Assembly: GCF_016859285.1 (NCBI RefSeq)
Contig: NC_053414.1
Coordinates: forward strand, 24,675,530 to 24,739,529
DNA length: 64,000 nucleotides
Source: Xiphias gladius
Lineage: Eukaryota; Chordata; Actinopteri; Istiophoriformes; Xiphiidae
Reading direction: 5' to 3'
The notes below the pieces were generated by a model, which saw nothing but the letters and a program-made list of their open reading frames with translations, had not been told where the DNA came from and did no database searches. How positions within the stretch are numbered: position 1 is the first letter of the stretch; each line of letters starts with the position of its first letter. Below, in pieces: positions 50,001 to 62,003 of this stretch. A program made the position numbers and the translations under genes.

Positions 50001-50996
50001 CCCTGTCTGCTGATTCCCTCCCACATTGTTCAGTACAGACGAAAAGCCGCTGCTTGTATTGTGTCCTTCTGAATGGACTTTGCTCCCTCCAAGTTAATGA
50101 GTGATGCATCCTTTCACTCTGTACCTTGCTCTGTCATTGTCATTACCACCACCCTCCATCCAACCACGCAAATGCACAGTAACATAAAAGCCACACTTTT
50201 TACTCAGGAAAACACCCGTCTCACACCTGTCAACTCTCACTATCTTATTAGCAACAGCCTCTTGTGGAGGACTTTAGTGGGCTGCTTCCAAAAAAAAAAA
50301 AACACACCGTTCTGTAAAACCAGGAATGCGTATCAGTGAAAGCTGCCAGCGAGCGAGCTGCAACAGAAAAGCAGAGATGGCTACTGTTCAGCACCTGATG
50401 CTGAAACGCCAGTGTGACATTCCACACTAACATAGTATATATTCAATCTCTCCTGTGTCCAACTATAAATCTTGTCCTCAAAAAGTTTACACTATTTTAC
50501 TCTTCCAATACTAAACTCTTCTAAAATTAACTCACTAACTTACTCATAAATTACTGAAACTATCAGAGATTACATGTCTCCGGTGAAAATGGATGAGTAA
50601 CTCTGTTCTCAGTCATTAGAGCAGACTGACTATACTGCCCCCAGCCCTCCGGCATGTCAAACAGGGAGTGTCTCCCCAGCAGTGACAGGCTCTCAACAAG
50701 GGCGTGGCGGCAGATTGTGCGGGTGTATGAGCAAACTGGGTGAGGCTTAATACACCTAATGGCTACAGGGGCTAAACTGATATTTTATTCTCTAACTTAT
50801 GCAGTGGCAAACTACGTATAGCTATGAAAAAACATTCCAGCAAGCCATATTTTGACTTTGCTGGCCTACGCTCTTCTTTGTATTACAACAGGAATGAATC
50901 AGGTCAGGAAAGAGGCCCAGGGGGCTGAAGATGAACTCTGGTCGTGTTCCAGAGTGGCTCCTAACATACATTGCAGTGTTTGCAGTGATTTGTCAT

Positions 50997-51031
50997 TTAG
51001 CCTCATTCCTGTTTGGCAGGAATGAGGCTAA
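50997..51031. repeat. Perfect 15-bp hairpin
   Basis: TTAGCCTCATTCCTG (50997-51011) and CAGGAATGAGGCTAA (51017-51031) are exact reverse complements around a five-base TTTGG loop. The stem is too short for a typical microRNA precursor. Confidence 0.95.
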
Positions 51032-51139
51032 CTAACATGTCACTGGGTTTTTGCTTTTTGTTCTGCTAGGCTTTAACACACCTGCGTGGGAAGATTAAGC
51101 TTGCAAAACTGCCCAGCTCTGTCAAAAGAAAACAAAATA

Positions 51140-51442
51140 CACCTAAAAGCACACCTGACGTTCATTTATTAAGACGTTATATATCGTTTGTTTAATCCTT
51201 ACAAAAACTGAAGAGTAAAAATGTCCAGAAAAATAGTCCAACACTTAACCCCCTGTAAGACTACAATTTGTCATTTTTACACTAAGCTAACCCCGCTTTA
51301 TGCTAAACTAAGATAACGGTCTCTTGGCTTGTAGCATAATATCTATGGTCAATGACATGAGAGTGGTAACAGTCTTCTCTCTAATATAACCCTTGGCAAG
51401 AAAGCGAATAAGCATGTTTCCCAAAATGTCGATCTATTCCTT
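51140..51442. mobile_element. Foldback MITE copy 3 (one arm plus centre)
   Basis: The right part matches the right arm of copies 1 and 2 (ACATGAGAGTGGTAACAGTC, TTTCCCAAAATGTCGATCTA and TTCCTTTAA). The left part (TATCGTTTGTTTAATCCTTA, AAAACTGAAGAGTAAAAATG) corresponds to the centre of longer family members. The left arm is missing. Confidence 0.65.
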
Positions 51443-54400
51443 TAACTCTCTTCTCGATGGAAAAAAAAAAAGACACAACACATTTTTGCAGCAATAGTGT
51501 CTGATTTGTATGTTAACTGCACATTCTCATGCTTATCAGAACATTAGGACTTTGTTGTACAAACTTAACCTCATCTGGTGGCCTGTGATTTCTAACAGGC
51601 TTGCTAATGTCATGTTTAGGCTGACATGCAGATAAAGCAGCTTATGTTACCACACATCTGGAAAGCTTCCTGCACCATCTGCACAGACACAGATCAACTA
51701 TCTGAAATATATGCCAGTCCCACACACATGCACACACCCCGTCACATATATGTCACCTGACATGCAACCCACTCTCCTCTTACTATAAACTGTTTCCCAG
51801 ATGACTTTAACACAACACTCTGCACTCCAACAGTCCAATCCCCCTGACACAGTAAATGGCCAGTGCAGCCAGCTGAGCCTCCAGAGCAGACTGGCTGCAG
51901 CTGCATTGTGCTCTGTGCATCTTTTCTCTGTAGAGTCTGGCTTCAGCTGTCCCGCTGGGATATAGCTTAACACCCCCACTGACCCTGGTCCCCAAACGAC
52001 ATGTCCCTTATACCCATACTTGTCCAACAATAGCTGTTATAGCAATGTAATGGAGGCAGCAGGGGCTAACTAGATAGCTGTTTGTTACAAATCAATAAGG
52101 GAGGATGTGAAGTGGTGCACAACTAATGGATTTATTGTGGTGGGTGACAGGAAGTGGTGGTCAACATTATCTGACTCACCAACCCTGCTAGGCTCTCTGG
52201 TCAGAGAGGGGAAGTTTGGTAGGAAAAGCTGTACTTTCACAACTTCTCCTACTCACTGTATACGCAAAACTATGGTGACAAACTACTGTATGCTGTATCA
52301 CGTCATGCGCTAAGTTAAAGAAGTGGCTTGAAGTTCACATTTTGGAAAAGCACTCACTCTCAGAGAGAGAGCATTTGTCAATTGACTGTAACAGTCAGTT
52401 GATAAAATCCAGACCACAGCAACGTGGCCATGCCAAGAGCCCACAGAGAAAGAACAGACGACGAGTTACTGCTGGAGTGCACTTGTGCAACACACAAACT
52501 GAGTTTGTCTTAATGTGGCAGATGTAGCACAGTGTGCTTCCCTTCCTCGTCTGATCTGGAAACATTCCCAAGAACACAGTCAACCACGGCCAATAAATAA
52601 AATAAGCAGCAGAATGGACAATGGCCAGTTGACTAAGATGAGTTGAATTTGGCCAGTGGATGCAGCATGGTGGCTGTAAACTGGTGTGTAGTTGTTTACT
52701 CCCTGTGGGATCTTGCTGTGAATCAAAGGAAATGTGAGCTGTCTCGGAGGAGGTGGCTGAGTGCAGAGCAGAATCAAGTTACACAAAGCTGATAAAGAAG
52801 GAGTGAATGAGTAAAAAGGGGTTTACCCTATGTAGCAATAAATTACATGGAAACAAAGTTCACTAGGCGGTCCATCGTGTATCAGTTATTGTGGCAGGAC
52901 CAGAGGTATGTCCAAAGATTGTCTGCCATATCGGGTGAACAACACATCGTCATGGTTGTGGAAATAAAATGGCTAGATGCCATGTGACTTTTTCAAAAAC
53001 TGAACCAAGAATTTGAACCTTTTATTCCCAGTTACTTGGTCTTTGGGTGTAGAGAATGTGTTAAGGGTGTGATTTTGTCTTTGGACCTACAGTAAGTAGG
53101 ATGTGCCCCCCTCCATGTTGTTTAGTCGATGGTAGGAAGGAAAAGGATGAACTAAGTCTCTGGTACAGCACAGAGAGCTGCTGTGTTACTTTGTTGTTAG
53201 GGGTAGAGAGGAAAAGAGTAGTCACATTGTCCCATTGACTACTGTCACAGTGAAAAGGAAACCGGGTCTCAAGTGTCCCCACTGGATGCCACCAAAGAGA
53301 CTGAAGCACATCAATATGGCTCTGTGTGTTCATGGGCCAAGTTTGGGTGCCAACACTGCATCCAAAGCCCTATATAAAGGCCGGACCAAGAGTTTTTTTA
53401 TTTTTTTTATTTTCAACTGCCACTGCTACGCATCGGTGTGCGGCTGAGCACTGAGGCGATGTGACAGATGATTAATTTTTCAGGGAGATTAGAGGCACCA
53501 GGGAGCGGGAGGAGGGTGCTTTGGAGATCAGGGCAAACGTCTAAAGGGACCCTGAAGAATAGAGTGAGTTCAGCTCACAAGTTCACGGTTTGTTCCTCTG
53601 CATGCAAACCACGACCAAAATAGAAAAAAAACAAAATCATAAAATCTAAATAGAAGAGTGAAAAGCTAGCATTATTAAAAACTGAGTGACTTACTCTGAC
53701 AAGTCATGTCATTTGTTTTATATACGGCTATTGTCAGATGAAAACCTCTGAAAAGTCAACATTTAAAAAGGAACAAAGAAGACATGAAAAGGGAATAATA
53801 ACAGCCTTGATTGTCTAAAATGGCCATGAATTTTTCAGTTTATCCACTGTTTTGGGAAGTATTCACAGGCCCCAGGGTTGCACAACTTTCTAAACCTATG
53901 CAAGCATGACATCCCTGACAAGAAGTGAAACAAAGAAAACTGCCAAAAACTGAGTTACGAGACTTTTCATGCAAAAGTGACGACATACAAAATTAACTGT
54001 CTCGTGAAATCTTGATGTTCTTCAAGTTGCCTATCTAACAAGTCAAGCTTCCCTGGTGATTTGCTTTCAGTTTCCACCACACCCTTGCTGTCCTCACTTT
54101 CCTCATTCCCTCATATAAGTGTAATTAAGGGACAGAGAGGAGGAGGAGGAGAAGAAAAACAAGACACCACAGGACTCATCAGTCACTATGCTGAGAAGTA
54201 CAGCTCCGCCAAATCATCCAACTGTGAAAACATTCTCTTTTGAGTCAGTGCTTGAATCTAGTTCACTCCTTCCAAGCTTGAAAACATTGTTGGTAATGAA
54301 AAAATTATCAATGGTAATGTATTCATGAGGAAAACAGTTGGATTCAGCTATTTCCGGCATGCTGTTAGAATGATATGATAGGAGCTGACTTGAAATGACC

Positions 54401-56244
54401 AACCAACAGACTTTCATACAGTTTTTAAAGTGCGAGTGATGGAAAGAAGCAACCATTAGGCCTTTGACATTTTAAGCAAGGGACATTTTCTTGCTCCTGT
54501 TTGATCCAGCCAAGAGAAGTGATGAAGGTAAATAATTTATTTCAGTGACTGTCATGGGTAAGGTTTAGCTGGGCAATGCCAGCTGTACTTGCTCAGCATT
54601 ATACCACAGTGCTCTGCTGGAAGCTTCTGATTTTATGTTTTGTCGGCAACAGCAGATATCTTGTGCATGAATGGATGTTTTCCGAAGATGCTGCCAATTA
54701 TTTACTTACCGTATTAATCTTGAACAAAGAGACTCAAAATTCTTCGGCTGGATTGAATTAACATCTTTACTGGATATATCTAATGTTTAGTTGCACTTGC
54801 CTGGTTTACTTTTATAGATTAATGCTTGAGGGATAAATTTTAAAAGTAAATTAACAACTGATATCTTTCTGGTCATAGGTAATAATAATGGATCAAACAT
54901 TGAGTTTCTGGGAGCCTGCAGGGTTGAATAAATCTGCTTTGGCTTGACGACAGCATAGTCTGATGAAGATTTCCTTTTAAGCCTCTGGAAGTTAACGCCA
55001 TAGAGGTGTTGATGCTGTCACACCACCTTCCCTTTGACTTCAACCACAAAACACCCCCATCGTTGCAGATGGGAAACTTTATCTCTCTGCGTCCCCTGCT
55101 CCATGGGAACAGTTTAACACAGAAGAAGGGTGATAAGAAACACAGAGCAGGTCACACGACGTGTGCGCTGAGTGGCTGTAACTGAGCCCCTGGAAAGTAT
55201 TCAGTCAGACACCACTGGACGGAGACAGAGGCGGGGCAAGACAGTGAATTTACAGAAAAAGAAATCCTTCCAGCTGCACAAAGATGTGAGGATATATGCC
55301 ATACAATAATCCCCTTTGGAAAGTGTAGACCTATTTATAAAGTGAAGGATCTCCTGGCCTCTTGCTCTGCTAATGTAGGACAGTATCAGGGAATTAAGCA
55401 GGAGGGGGGAGATTATCACCGTGCCACCACAGCTGTAGCTGCGAAATCTACAGTATGTCACCCCCCCTCACACCGCCCACCCCCCGCCATCCCACCACCC
55501 AGTCACCCTCTTCCCTGAGGCCAGACGAGAACAGCTTTCCAACCAGGGTGCTGTCTGCTGCTGCACTATTTGATGACATGGGGCAAGCTCAGCGAAGCCT
55601 GTCTGGCAGAAAGTATTGGCACCCTGTCGTATTCAACCTGACACACATTCACCAAGCTCAGCTGGACGCATTGGTCTAGAAACAAGTTGGATGCCACGGA
55701 CTTGTTTGGTGCTGTTCTTGGTGCAACTTGCTGATAAGTCAAACAAGAGAACAATAGGTAATGTGGCTTAGTGTTTAATGAAGGAGAGACTCTGTTTTCA
55801 GCTTCTAATTCCGACGTGACCTATGTCAAATTTGACTGTAACAGATATTAAAGTTGGCGGTGTTGCAGACACAGCAAATGGCTTAATCGCATAAGAAAAA
55901 AGCGGATAAGAAAAGGGTAGTCTCAATTGGATGCTGATTTCAGTGGATTTACTCATGAAATGAAATTTGTCTTCTAGTGTTCACGAAGCAGGATTCGCTG
56001 TTCTGTCAAGTCCTAAGCATCTCCAGAGGTAATGACATCATGGAAGATTTGGCAGCACCTGGAGACATCACTGCTGGCATCAACAGCCGAGTGGGAGTAG
56101 ATGGGACCTACACCAGCAGCATTTAGGGCTATGAATCATTATTCACTGTCATACATTACAGATGTGGGTGAAAACAAGACATCACTCCCTCATGCACAAT
56201 TCGCTCTTTGTATTATTTACTGTTGTTTGAGCTCAAATATTTAA

Positions 56245-56475
56245 ATTGAGGGCTGCAACAAACGATTATTTTCATTATTAATTCATGTGCTAATCCTTTT
56301 ATTTGTTCTGTAAGTCAGAAAATTGCCTGGGTTCAGTCTTCAAATACGTTCAACATATTATCATAGAGGACAAAGAAAAACAGCCCCATACTTCCATTAA
56401 ATAGAGTCATTTTCGGGCACTTTTAATTCAAAAATGATCATGAATCGATATTCCGAATGGTTGCCCCATTAATCC
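56245..56475. repeat. Dispersed repeat, 'ggctgcaac/taatcgatt' family copy
   Basis: It opens with GAGGGCTGCAACAAACGATT and TTTTCATTATTAATTC, then has AAGTCAGAAAATTGCCTGGG. It is the clearest copy of the end of this family in the window. Confidence 0.6.
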
Positions 56476-56629
56476 ACTGGTCGCTTCATTGTTTTAGCTC
56501 TACTTGAGTGTTTCTTTATGAGTTGGTTGGAACAATAATGCTTGGCTGTTGTTACCAACATGGCAGGTGTCCATAAAATTTTCCGTGACATTATCACTCG
56601 GACACAAAGCCGGTAACCTCTCAAGATAC

Positions 56630-58260
56630 TGAGGATTTTAGCCGAAGGGATGCTGATAGCCGCTTTCTCTTCACCTGCGTCCCTCGCACGCGGACACGCA
56701 AATATGCACGCGCACACATACTTGGGACACCAGTAATGATACTGTGGCACTCAGCTGACAATGGACGTCCAGTCGAATGATCGATACTGGGGCTGAACGT
56801 CGTTATGCTTTGGCAGGAAGAGCTCCCTGGCGGTTTGGAGAGCCGAACGGACGAGTTCAATGTACGAAAGCAAACTTTTTTGGGGGGGGGCCGGGGAGCT
56901 CGGGTGTTACTCCGAAGCAGCAGGCAGCGGGGGCCAGTTTGAGGCATGCGGAAATGAACCACAAATAAAGGGCTGAATTTGGCACCCAGGTAAAGCAGCG
57001 GAGGGGGAAGAAAAACGAAACCAAACAATATTACCATGCAAATATACGCACTTTTATAGAAAGCAGGATAGAAAATACTACACGCAAAAATAACGACCAG
57101 AAAGAAACAAAGTCAAAGTCAATGACAAAGGCGCTGTGAGCAGTTCAAAAAAACTGTCGGAGAAAGTGAACATAAATTCCGTGAATCTTACCTGTCGAAA
57201 CACACGGAAGCGTTTGAGATGATCCCAGGTCAGCGCTGTTTTTCTTCGGGACGGGACCGTCTCCTATATCTTTATCCACTTCCTTCCAGTCTCTCCACCG
57301 CTGGCCGACAGTCCTCTGTACAAAAATGTGTAAAAGGAGCGTCACCTCAGCCCCAGACTCCGCCTTCCTCATCCCGACCCCACCCTGCCACAGCTCCGCA
57401 CGGTGGGAGAGACGTTAAAGATTGTTGTACTGTAAGCAACCGTTGTCAGAGGAAAAACAAGCGGCAAATTGAGGCGTACCTCTTTCAACAGTGCATTGGG
57501 AAAGATCGCTTTTCGCGATGTTTCAGTGAACTTAAAGAGGATCACCACAGCAAAACCTTAAAAGACCATGCTATAGGTTTGTCTCATGAGACCGTGGCTA
57601 CAAGACTGAAAAAATACAGCGTATTCAAACCATTATCACACGTCTGAAGTGTTTCTACATTTCACATACTCGCCACACGATTGTAAACTGTATACATATA
57701 CAGATAGTCCACAGGTCTACATGTACCACCGCATAATAGACATTACACTGTAGGTTCAACACACCAGTCCAGCCCAGCAATAAGGGCAAAGTACGAAGCT
57801 CACTGGGCATGTGAATGAACTAATATTGACCAGAATTCAGCTGAAAACAACACAACTCTGAAGTGCTATATTAACTTTTGAGTACCCTCAAGCAGGCTGA
57901 CATTACAATTATGCGATGTGTTTTTAATTGGCTTTGTTTGAGGGAGACTAAGGCGGCGCCTCGCGCTGACAGCCATTTCGCGCACCTGTGTGGCTACCGA
58001 CCACACCTTGATTACAGCACGAAACCAGAAGACCAAATACATGAGTCACTGCGGCCGGGAAACAGGACGCCGTCAGCGGGGCTGCTCACACATTCGACGG
58101 GGAGACAGATATGACGGATCGTGCTCGTTGGAGTCGTGTTTGAAAACCCGTGTTTCGTTTTCTACCTCGTCTGACAATAGTTTCTGTGGAGCCTTAAGTG
58201 GGGTCGGTGGGCAGGAGAGAGCGAGAGCGAGCAGCAGAGGGAGACTTCAATCACATGAAA
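56630..58260. promoter_or_regulatory. CpG-rich block, likely promoter region
   Basis: CpG dinucleotides are clearly denser here than elsewhere, in two clusters (about 56650-56960 and 57940-58230, for example AAGGCGGCGCCTCGCGCTGAC). The inferred jup first exon lies between them. This fits a vertebrate CpG promoter, possibly bidirectional. No coding sequence is supported, including the long open frame at 57219-57647. Confidence 0.45.
57192..57330 (-). other. jup: Candidate non-coding first exon of jup
   Basis: The minus strand has a strong donor, TTTCGACAG|GTAAGA (exon end 57192), in the CpG-rich block upstream of the coding exons. A separate non-coding exon 1 is usual for catenin genes. The transcription start, and hence the other end, is only estimated. 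Confidence 0.4.
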
Positions 58261-58404
58261 ATAGAAAGATAGATGACTGCATGCTTCTGCCTCGGAATCT
58301 GGAGCCCTCCCATTAAATGGAAAAAAAAAAAAAAAACAAAAAAAAAAAACCTGATTCAGTTTCTTCCTGAGAATGGATTGTGAAATCAGCACAACCACCC
58401 AGAT

Positions 58405-58745
58405 ATGGACCCTAGTGATCAGAGCTGAAACCAGTGATTACTGCCAGTTTAGTCGGTTTGCAACATGCATTCTCAAAATATCAGAAAACACTAAAAGTGC
58501 TTTCAGTGCCCAAATTTATTCAAAGTGCTTTTTTTCTCAGACCAACAGCCTAAACCCCAAAGATATTCAGTTTACTATTAGGCTATAGAAGATGAAAAAT
58601 GGAAAATGTTCACATTTTAGACAGTGGAATCAGTAAATCTTTGCATTTTTACTACGAAAAAGAGACTAATCTATTATAAAAGTTGTTATTGATTCAATCC
58701 GTCAGTAGACTAGTTGATTAATAAGTTAATTAATGAGTGCCTGAG
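58405..58745. repeat. Dispersed repeat, 'ggctgcaac/taatcgatt' family copy
   Basis: It has CAGAGCTGAAACCAGTGATT at the left end, internal CCCAAAGATATTCAGTTTAC, GGAAAATGTTCACATTTTAG, and GACTAGTTGATTAATAAGTT at the right end. It appears near full length. Confidence 0.65.
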
Positions 58746-58749
58746 TTTT

Positions 58750-60938
58750 AAAGCATTTGGTGACACTCCTAGGACTCCGAATATGTTCATAAATGTACAA
58801 TGTATAGTTTAAAAAGACCTGTAAGAAATCCAGAACGTGGGAATCAGGTTTCTGATGAATGCACTTGAAAAGAGGTCCCATAACTGAGGCTAAATTGATT
58901 TTAAAAATGACTATAACTAAAGAGGGAACCGAGTGGCCGGGTGCCTGAGCGCCACTGTGACAAAATCTTGATGATGACAGAGCGATTCAAAAGTAGTTCT
59001 GTGTCTATGTCTCTTTGTTGCTTACTCATGTTAGGCACGTGAAGTGAGAAAAGAGTATCCCTGGTTGTGCACCTAAGTCTGAAACAGCAACGGAGTGTGC
59101 ACAGAATCTTGTCTGGCTGCCCGTGTGTGGGACAGGCTCAGACTGAATGACAGACTCAGATAGGTCAGGCGATATACTATCTCCTGCCTTGGGGCTTAGT
59201 GTCACAGCTCTCTTTTATGTGGCCATTGTGACAGTCATCATCTGTGCCTCCTAGACTAAAAGAGACAGGGATGGAGGGGGACAGGGCATACTGGGCTGCT
59301 GCTGGTTATATAGGCCATTATATTTGTCAGAGTAAGTGAGGACTGGTAGCCCTCTCTTTGAAAATAGCTTCAGGCCCAGTTGTCCTTCTTGGGTTTTCAT
59401 GTGTGGCTTGAGGGGCTTGATGTTTATTAGACGATTCAGTGAATGGGACACTGCTTTCATATCCCCAAACCTGACCATCTTAATCTGCTTTCTGCTGTCA
59501 AAACAATGACTCTTTCTTGTATTTTGCATGTCTTTGACTTGTTTTGGCTTTCTCAGATATCCCTGGATAGTGGACACAGAGGCTGCCTTAATATGAATGG
59601 GACTACTGTTCTGAACACAGCAGCTTCTTTATTTTGAAAATTAGCCAGGAATTAAAAGAGTAGGATTCATGTGGGACTGCAGCAAATGCTGAACCTTCCA
59701 CTCGTCTTATTGGCTTCAGCACTGAATTAATATTCACCTTTTGATATTGTAGACTCGTTGTCCGTTTTTTGTTGAAGGGTACTTTTTGTTTTGAAGCTGT
59801 TCTGTGTCACTGGTAATAAGTTAGAGGCTGCTTGCTTACACTCATTGAGCTCACATGCAGAAGATTCTCCATATGTTCTTCCTTTCTGTCTCTGTAATAT
59901 AACACAGCATAAATATGCTTACAAAGTCAGATATGTGTCCAGAAGAATTCTCTGGATATCCTGTGGGCAGGAGTCAAAAAGACATCTGCACTGGTGTCTG
60001 GCAGACTTGGCTTCAGTCTTGCCCTGTAACCTCCCAGCAAACAAACCATGAATCTCACTGTATGGCCGAGTCTGTCTTTCATTCCAAAGGCAGGACAGAC
60101 TGATATGATGTCCCTGCTTTACAGTACTCGCTTGTTTTGCTCTCTCTAGTCCTCTTCCTCGCTCCCCACAGGAAATGGCCCCATTGTCCTTGGGAGAGGA
60201 AGTGGCCTGGAGCAGACCACTAGCTCAGTGAACTGATGGAGACTGCGGTAAATTATTAATCATCACCTACAAATGGAAGACATGCACAGACTGTAGTGTT
60301 GGCTGTCCACTGAGCATTATTTTTGGAACAATGGACAGTAGAGCAGTAGCTGACCACCTGTACCAGGAGAGGGATACTCTGTACTTTGAGTATTAAAACA
60401 TTTTTTTGAGGCTGTGGCATTTACTATAGATGTGAGACTTAGGTAAGTGTAAAAATGAAGCAAGAACATATAATAGAACTAAAGGTCTTGGTTTTAATTT
60501 ATCCAGATTCAGTCCAAAAATCACAGCATTTACTGAACCTATAAAATCTAAACTTTTCATTTTTGACCTTAGAAACAGCAGTTTACAAAATAATCTCCAC
60601 TCGAGGTTCACGTACTCGCTTGTCCTGGAGCTTTTGACCAGAACAAGACTTTGTTTTGTCAACTGCTCTTTAGAGAAGCATTTACTCCAGTAGTATATAA
60701 AGCTTTGGTAAGACAAATCTTCCAGGTTCAGTGTAAATAAGTACTTTTGTATCGACAGTCAGAATCCCTGATTTTTATGAAGATATCCACAAAAGTTAAA
60801 AGAGACCTTTTGAACCAGATGAAAAACCATAGTAAAATCATTCAGTTCATTCAGACCTGTACCACTAGAGGTAGACAGAGACTTACACAAGCAGTTTGCA
60901 CTCAGCAAGACAAGAGGCATCTGTTCTGGTCACATCAG

Positions 60939-61037
<99 letters not shown>

Positions 61038-61857
61038 TATGTTTGAGGGTGCAAAGTATGTCTATGCACATTCTCAGGTCGGTTTGGTGCATGGCTCTCG
61101 GGATTAAAATAGCTGAACATATGCTCCAGTCACATATGGATGTCCTTAATAGTTTGGTAAGATCCAGATAAAGTAAGAGAGGCAGCTAAAAAAAAAACTA
61201 CCAATGTTATTGTAATGGCATACATAACAATCAGACAGAATTCAAGCTTGTAGAGGTCTCCGTTCCTAATGGAAGGGGGTCTGGTTAAGGTGGGTGATTT
61301 CTGTGAGATCTATTGCATCTGCTAAATGATAGCTAATATTTGTTTATTTATTAGCAGATTATAAATCAGATTATAGTCTTTAAGGATTTAGGGATGAAAG
61401 TTTGTCATCTGTCCTATACTCTGTACAGGCTCGATCTATATGATCTGTGTCAGATAGGTCAAACAAAAATATCCACAGGCTGTGGTGTGATTTCTCTGTC
61501 TTAAAATACTTTGCATGTGAGCAGCTGCTGGTATAGAGCCTTGCTCAGTTTCCACATGAGGGTCTATTGCCATCACATAAATATTTAATACAGAAGAATG
61601 ATATGTAGTAGGGCAAGTTGTAGAGCCAGGATACCCCTGCCGGTTTGCGTGGAAACCTGAAAACCCAAAGTTTTATGTGGACGTATTAGCATAGCATAGT
61701 CAGTCTCAGAGGTTCAGGTTTCTGCGTTTAGAACATAAACAAACAAAAAAAATATCTATCATAAATGGTCTACTTTTTTTAAATGTATAAACTCTACTGC
61801 TGTTCTTTGAAGTTAAATAAAATTAAATAAAATTAAATTGAAAAAAATTCGTCGCAG
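58750..61857. other. Intergenic, jup to next gene
   Basis: Only the (TG)n tract at 60940-61034 is recognised. No exon with family similarity is visible on either strand. Confidence 0.5.
60940..61034. repeat. (TG)n microsatellite
   Basis: About 47 uninterrupted TG units. The Cys/Val and Thr/His repeat open frames across it are artefacts. Confidence 0.98.
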
Positions 61858-61880
61858 AACTACATGTCCCACGATGCCTC
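61858..61880 (+). promoter_or_regulatory. ZNF143 (STAF/SBS)-like promoter motif
   Basis: AACTACATGTCCCACGATGC closely follows the ZNF143 consensus ACTACAAYTCCCAGMATGC. Such motifs sit at the transcription start of many vertebrate housekeeping genes. It lies 123 bases upstream of a strong splice donor. Confidence 0.6.
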
Positions 61881-62003
61881 GCTTTCAAGCTGACCAAATG
61901 GAATACAGACCAGACCAGCCGTTGTGACAGCTGAGCTTCAAGTTTGCTGAGGGAGACTTGAGCGCCCACTACGACATTAAACAAACACGAGTGAAATAAA
62001 CAT
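61881..62003 (+). other. 5'UTR exon 1 of an unidentified + strand gene
   Basis: GC-richer sequence downstream of the ZNF143 motif ends in AAATAAACAT|GTAAGTT, a full donor match. It contains a nine-codon upstream open frame (ATGGAATACAGACC...TGA, about 61899-61928). The transcription start is not defined. Confidence 0.5.

Larger units (their letters stand above)
46749..57191. other. jup intron 1 (inferred, about 10.4 kb)
   Basis: It contains a (CA)n tract at 46950-47007, a hairpin at 50997-51031, part of a foldback element at 51140-51442 and a dispersed repeat at 56245-56475. A possible alternative first exon of jup (minus, about 49075-49200, donor AAG|GTAGGA) cannot be confirmed. The segments 47300-49050, 49200-50990 and 51450-56240 show no gene or RNA. 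The open frame at 55455-55679 lies in a C-rich stretch and is not supported. Confidence 0.45.

Noticed and set aside
52378..52402. Imperfect inverted repeat (TCAATTGACTGT / ACAGTCAGTTGA)
   Set aside because: One mismatch and a one-base loop; short enough to be chance in AT-rich DNA, with no other copy.
55455..55679. 74-codon open frame starting in Pro/Thr/Ser-rich sequence
   Set aside because: The start is a C-rich low-complexity run. The remainder matches no family that I know.
57219..57647. 142-codon open frame on +
   Set aside because: It lies in the CpG-rich promoter block opposite the inferred jup exon 1, shows no family similarity, and has no splice or conserved-codon support.
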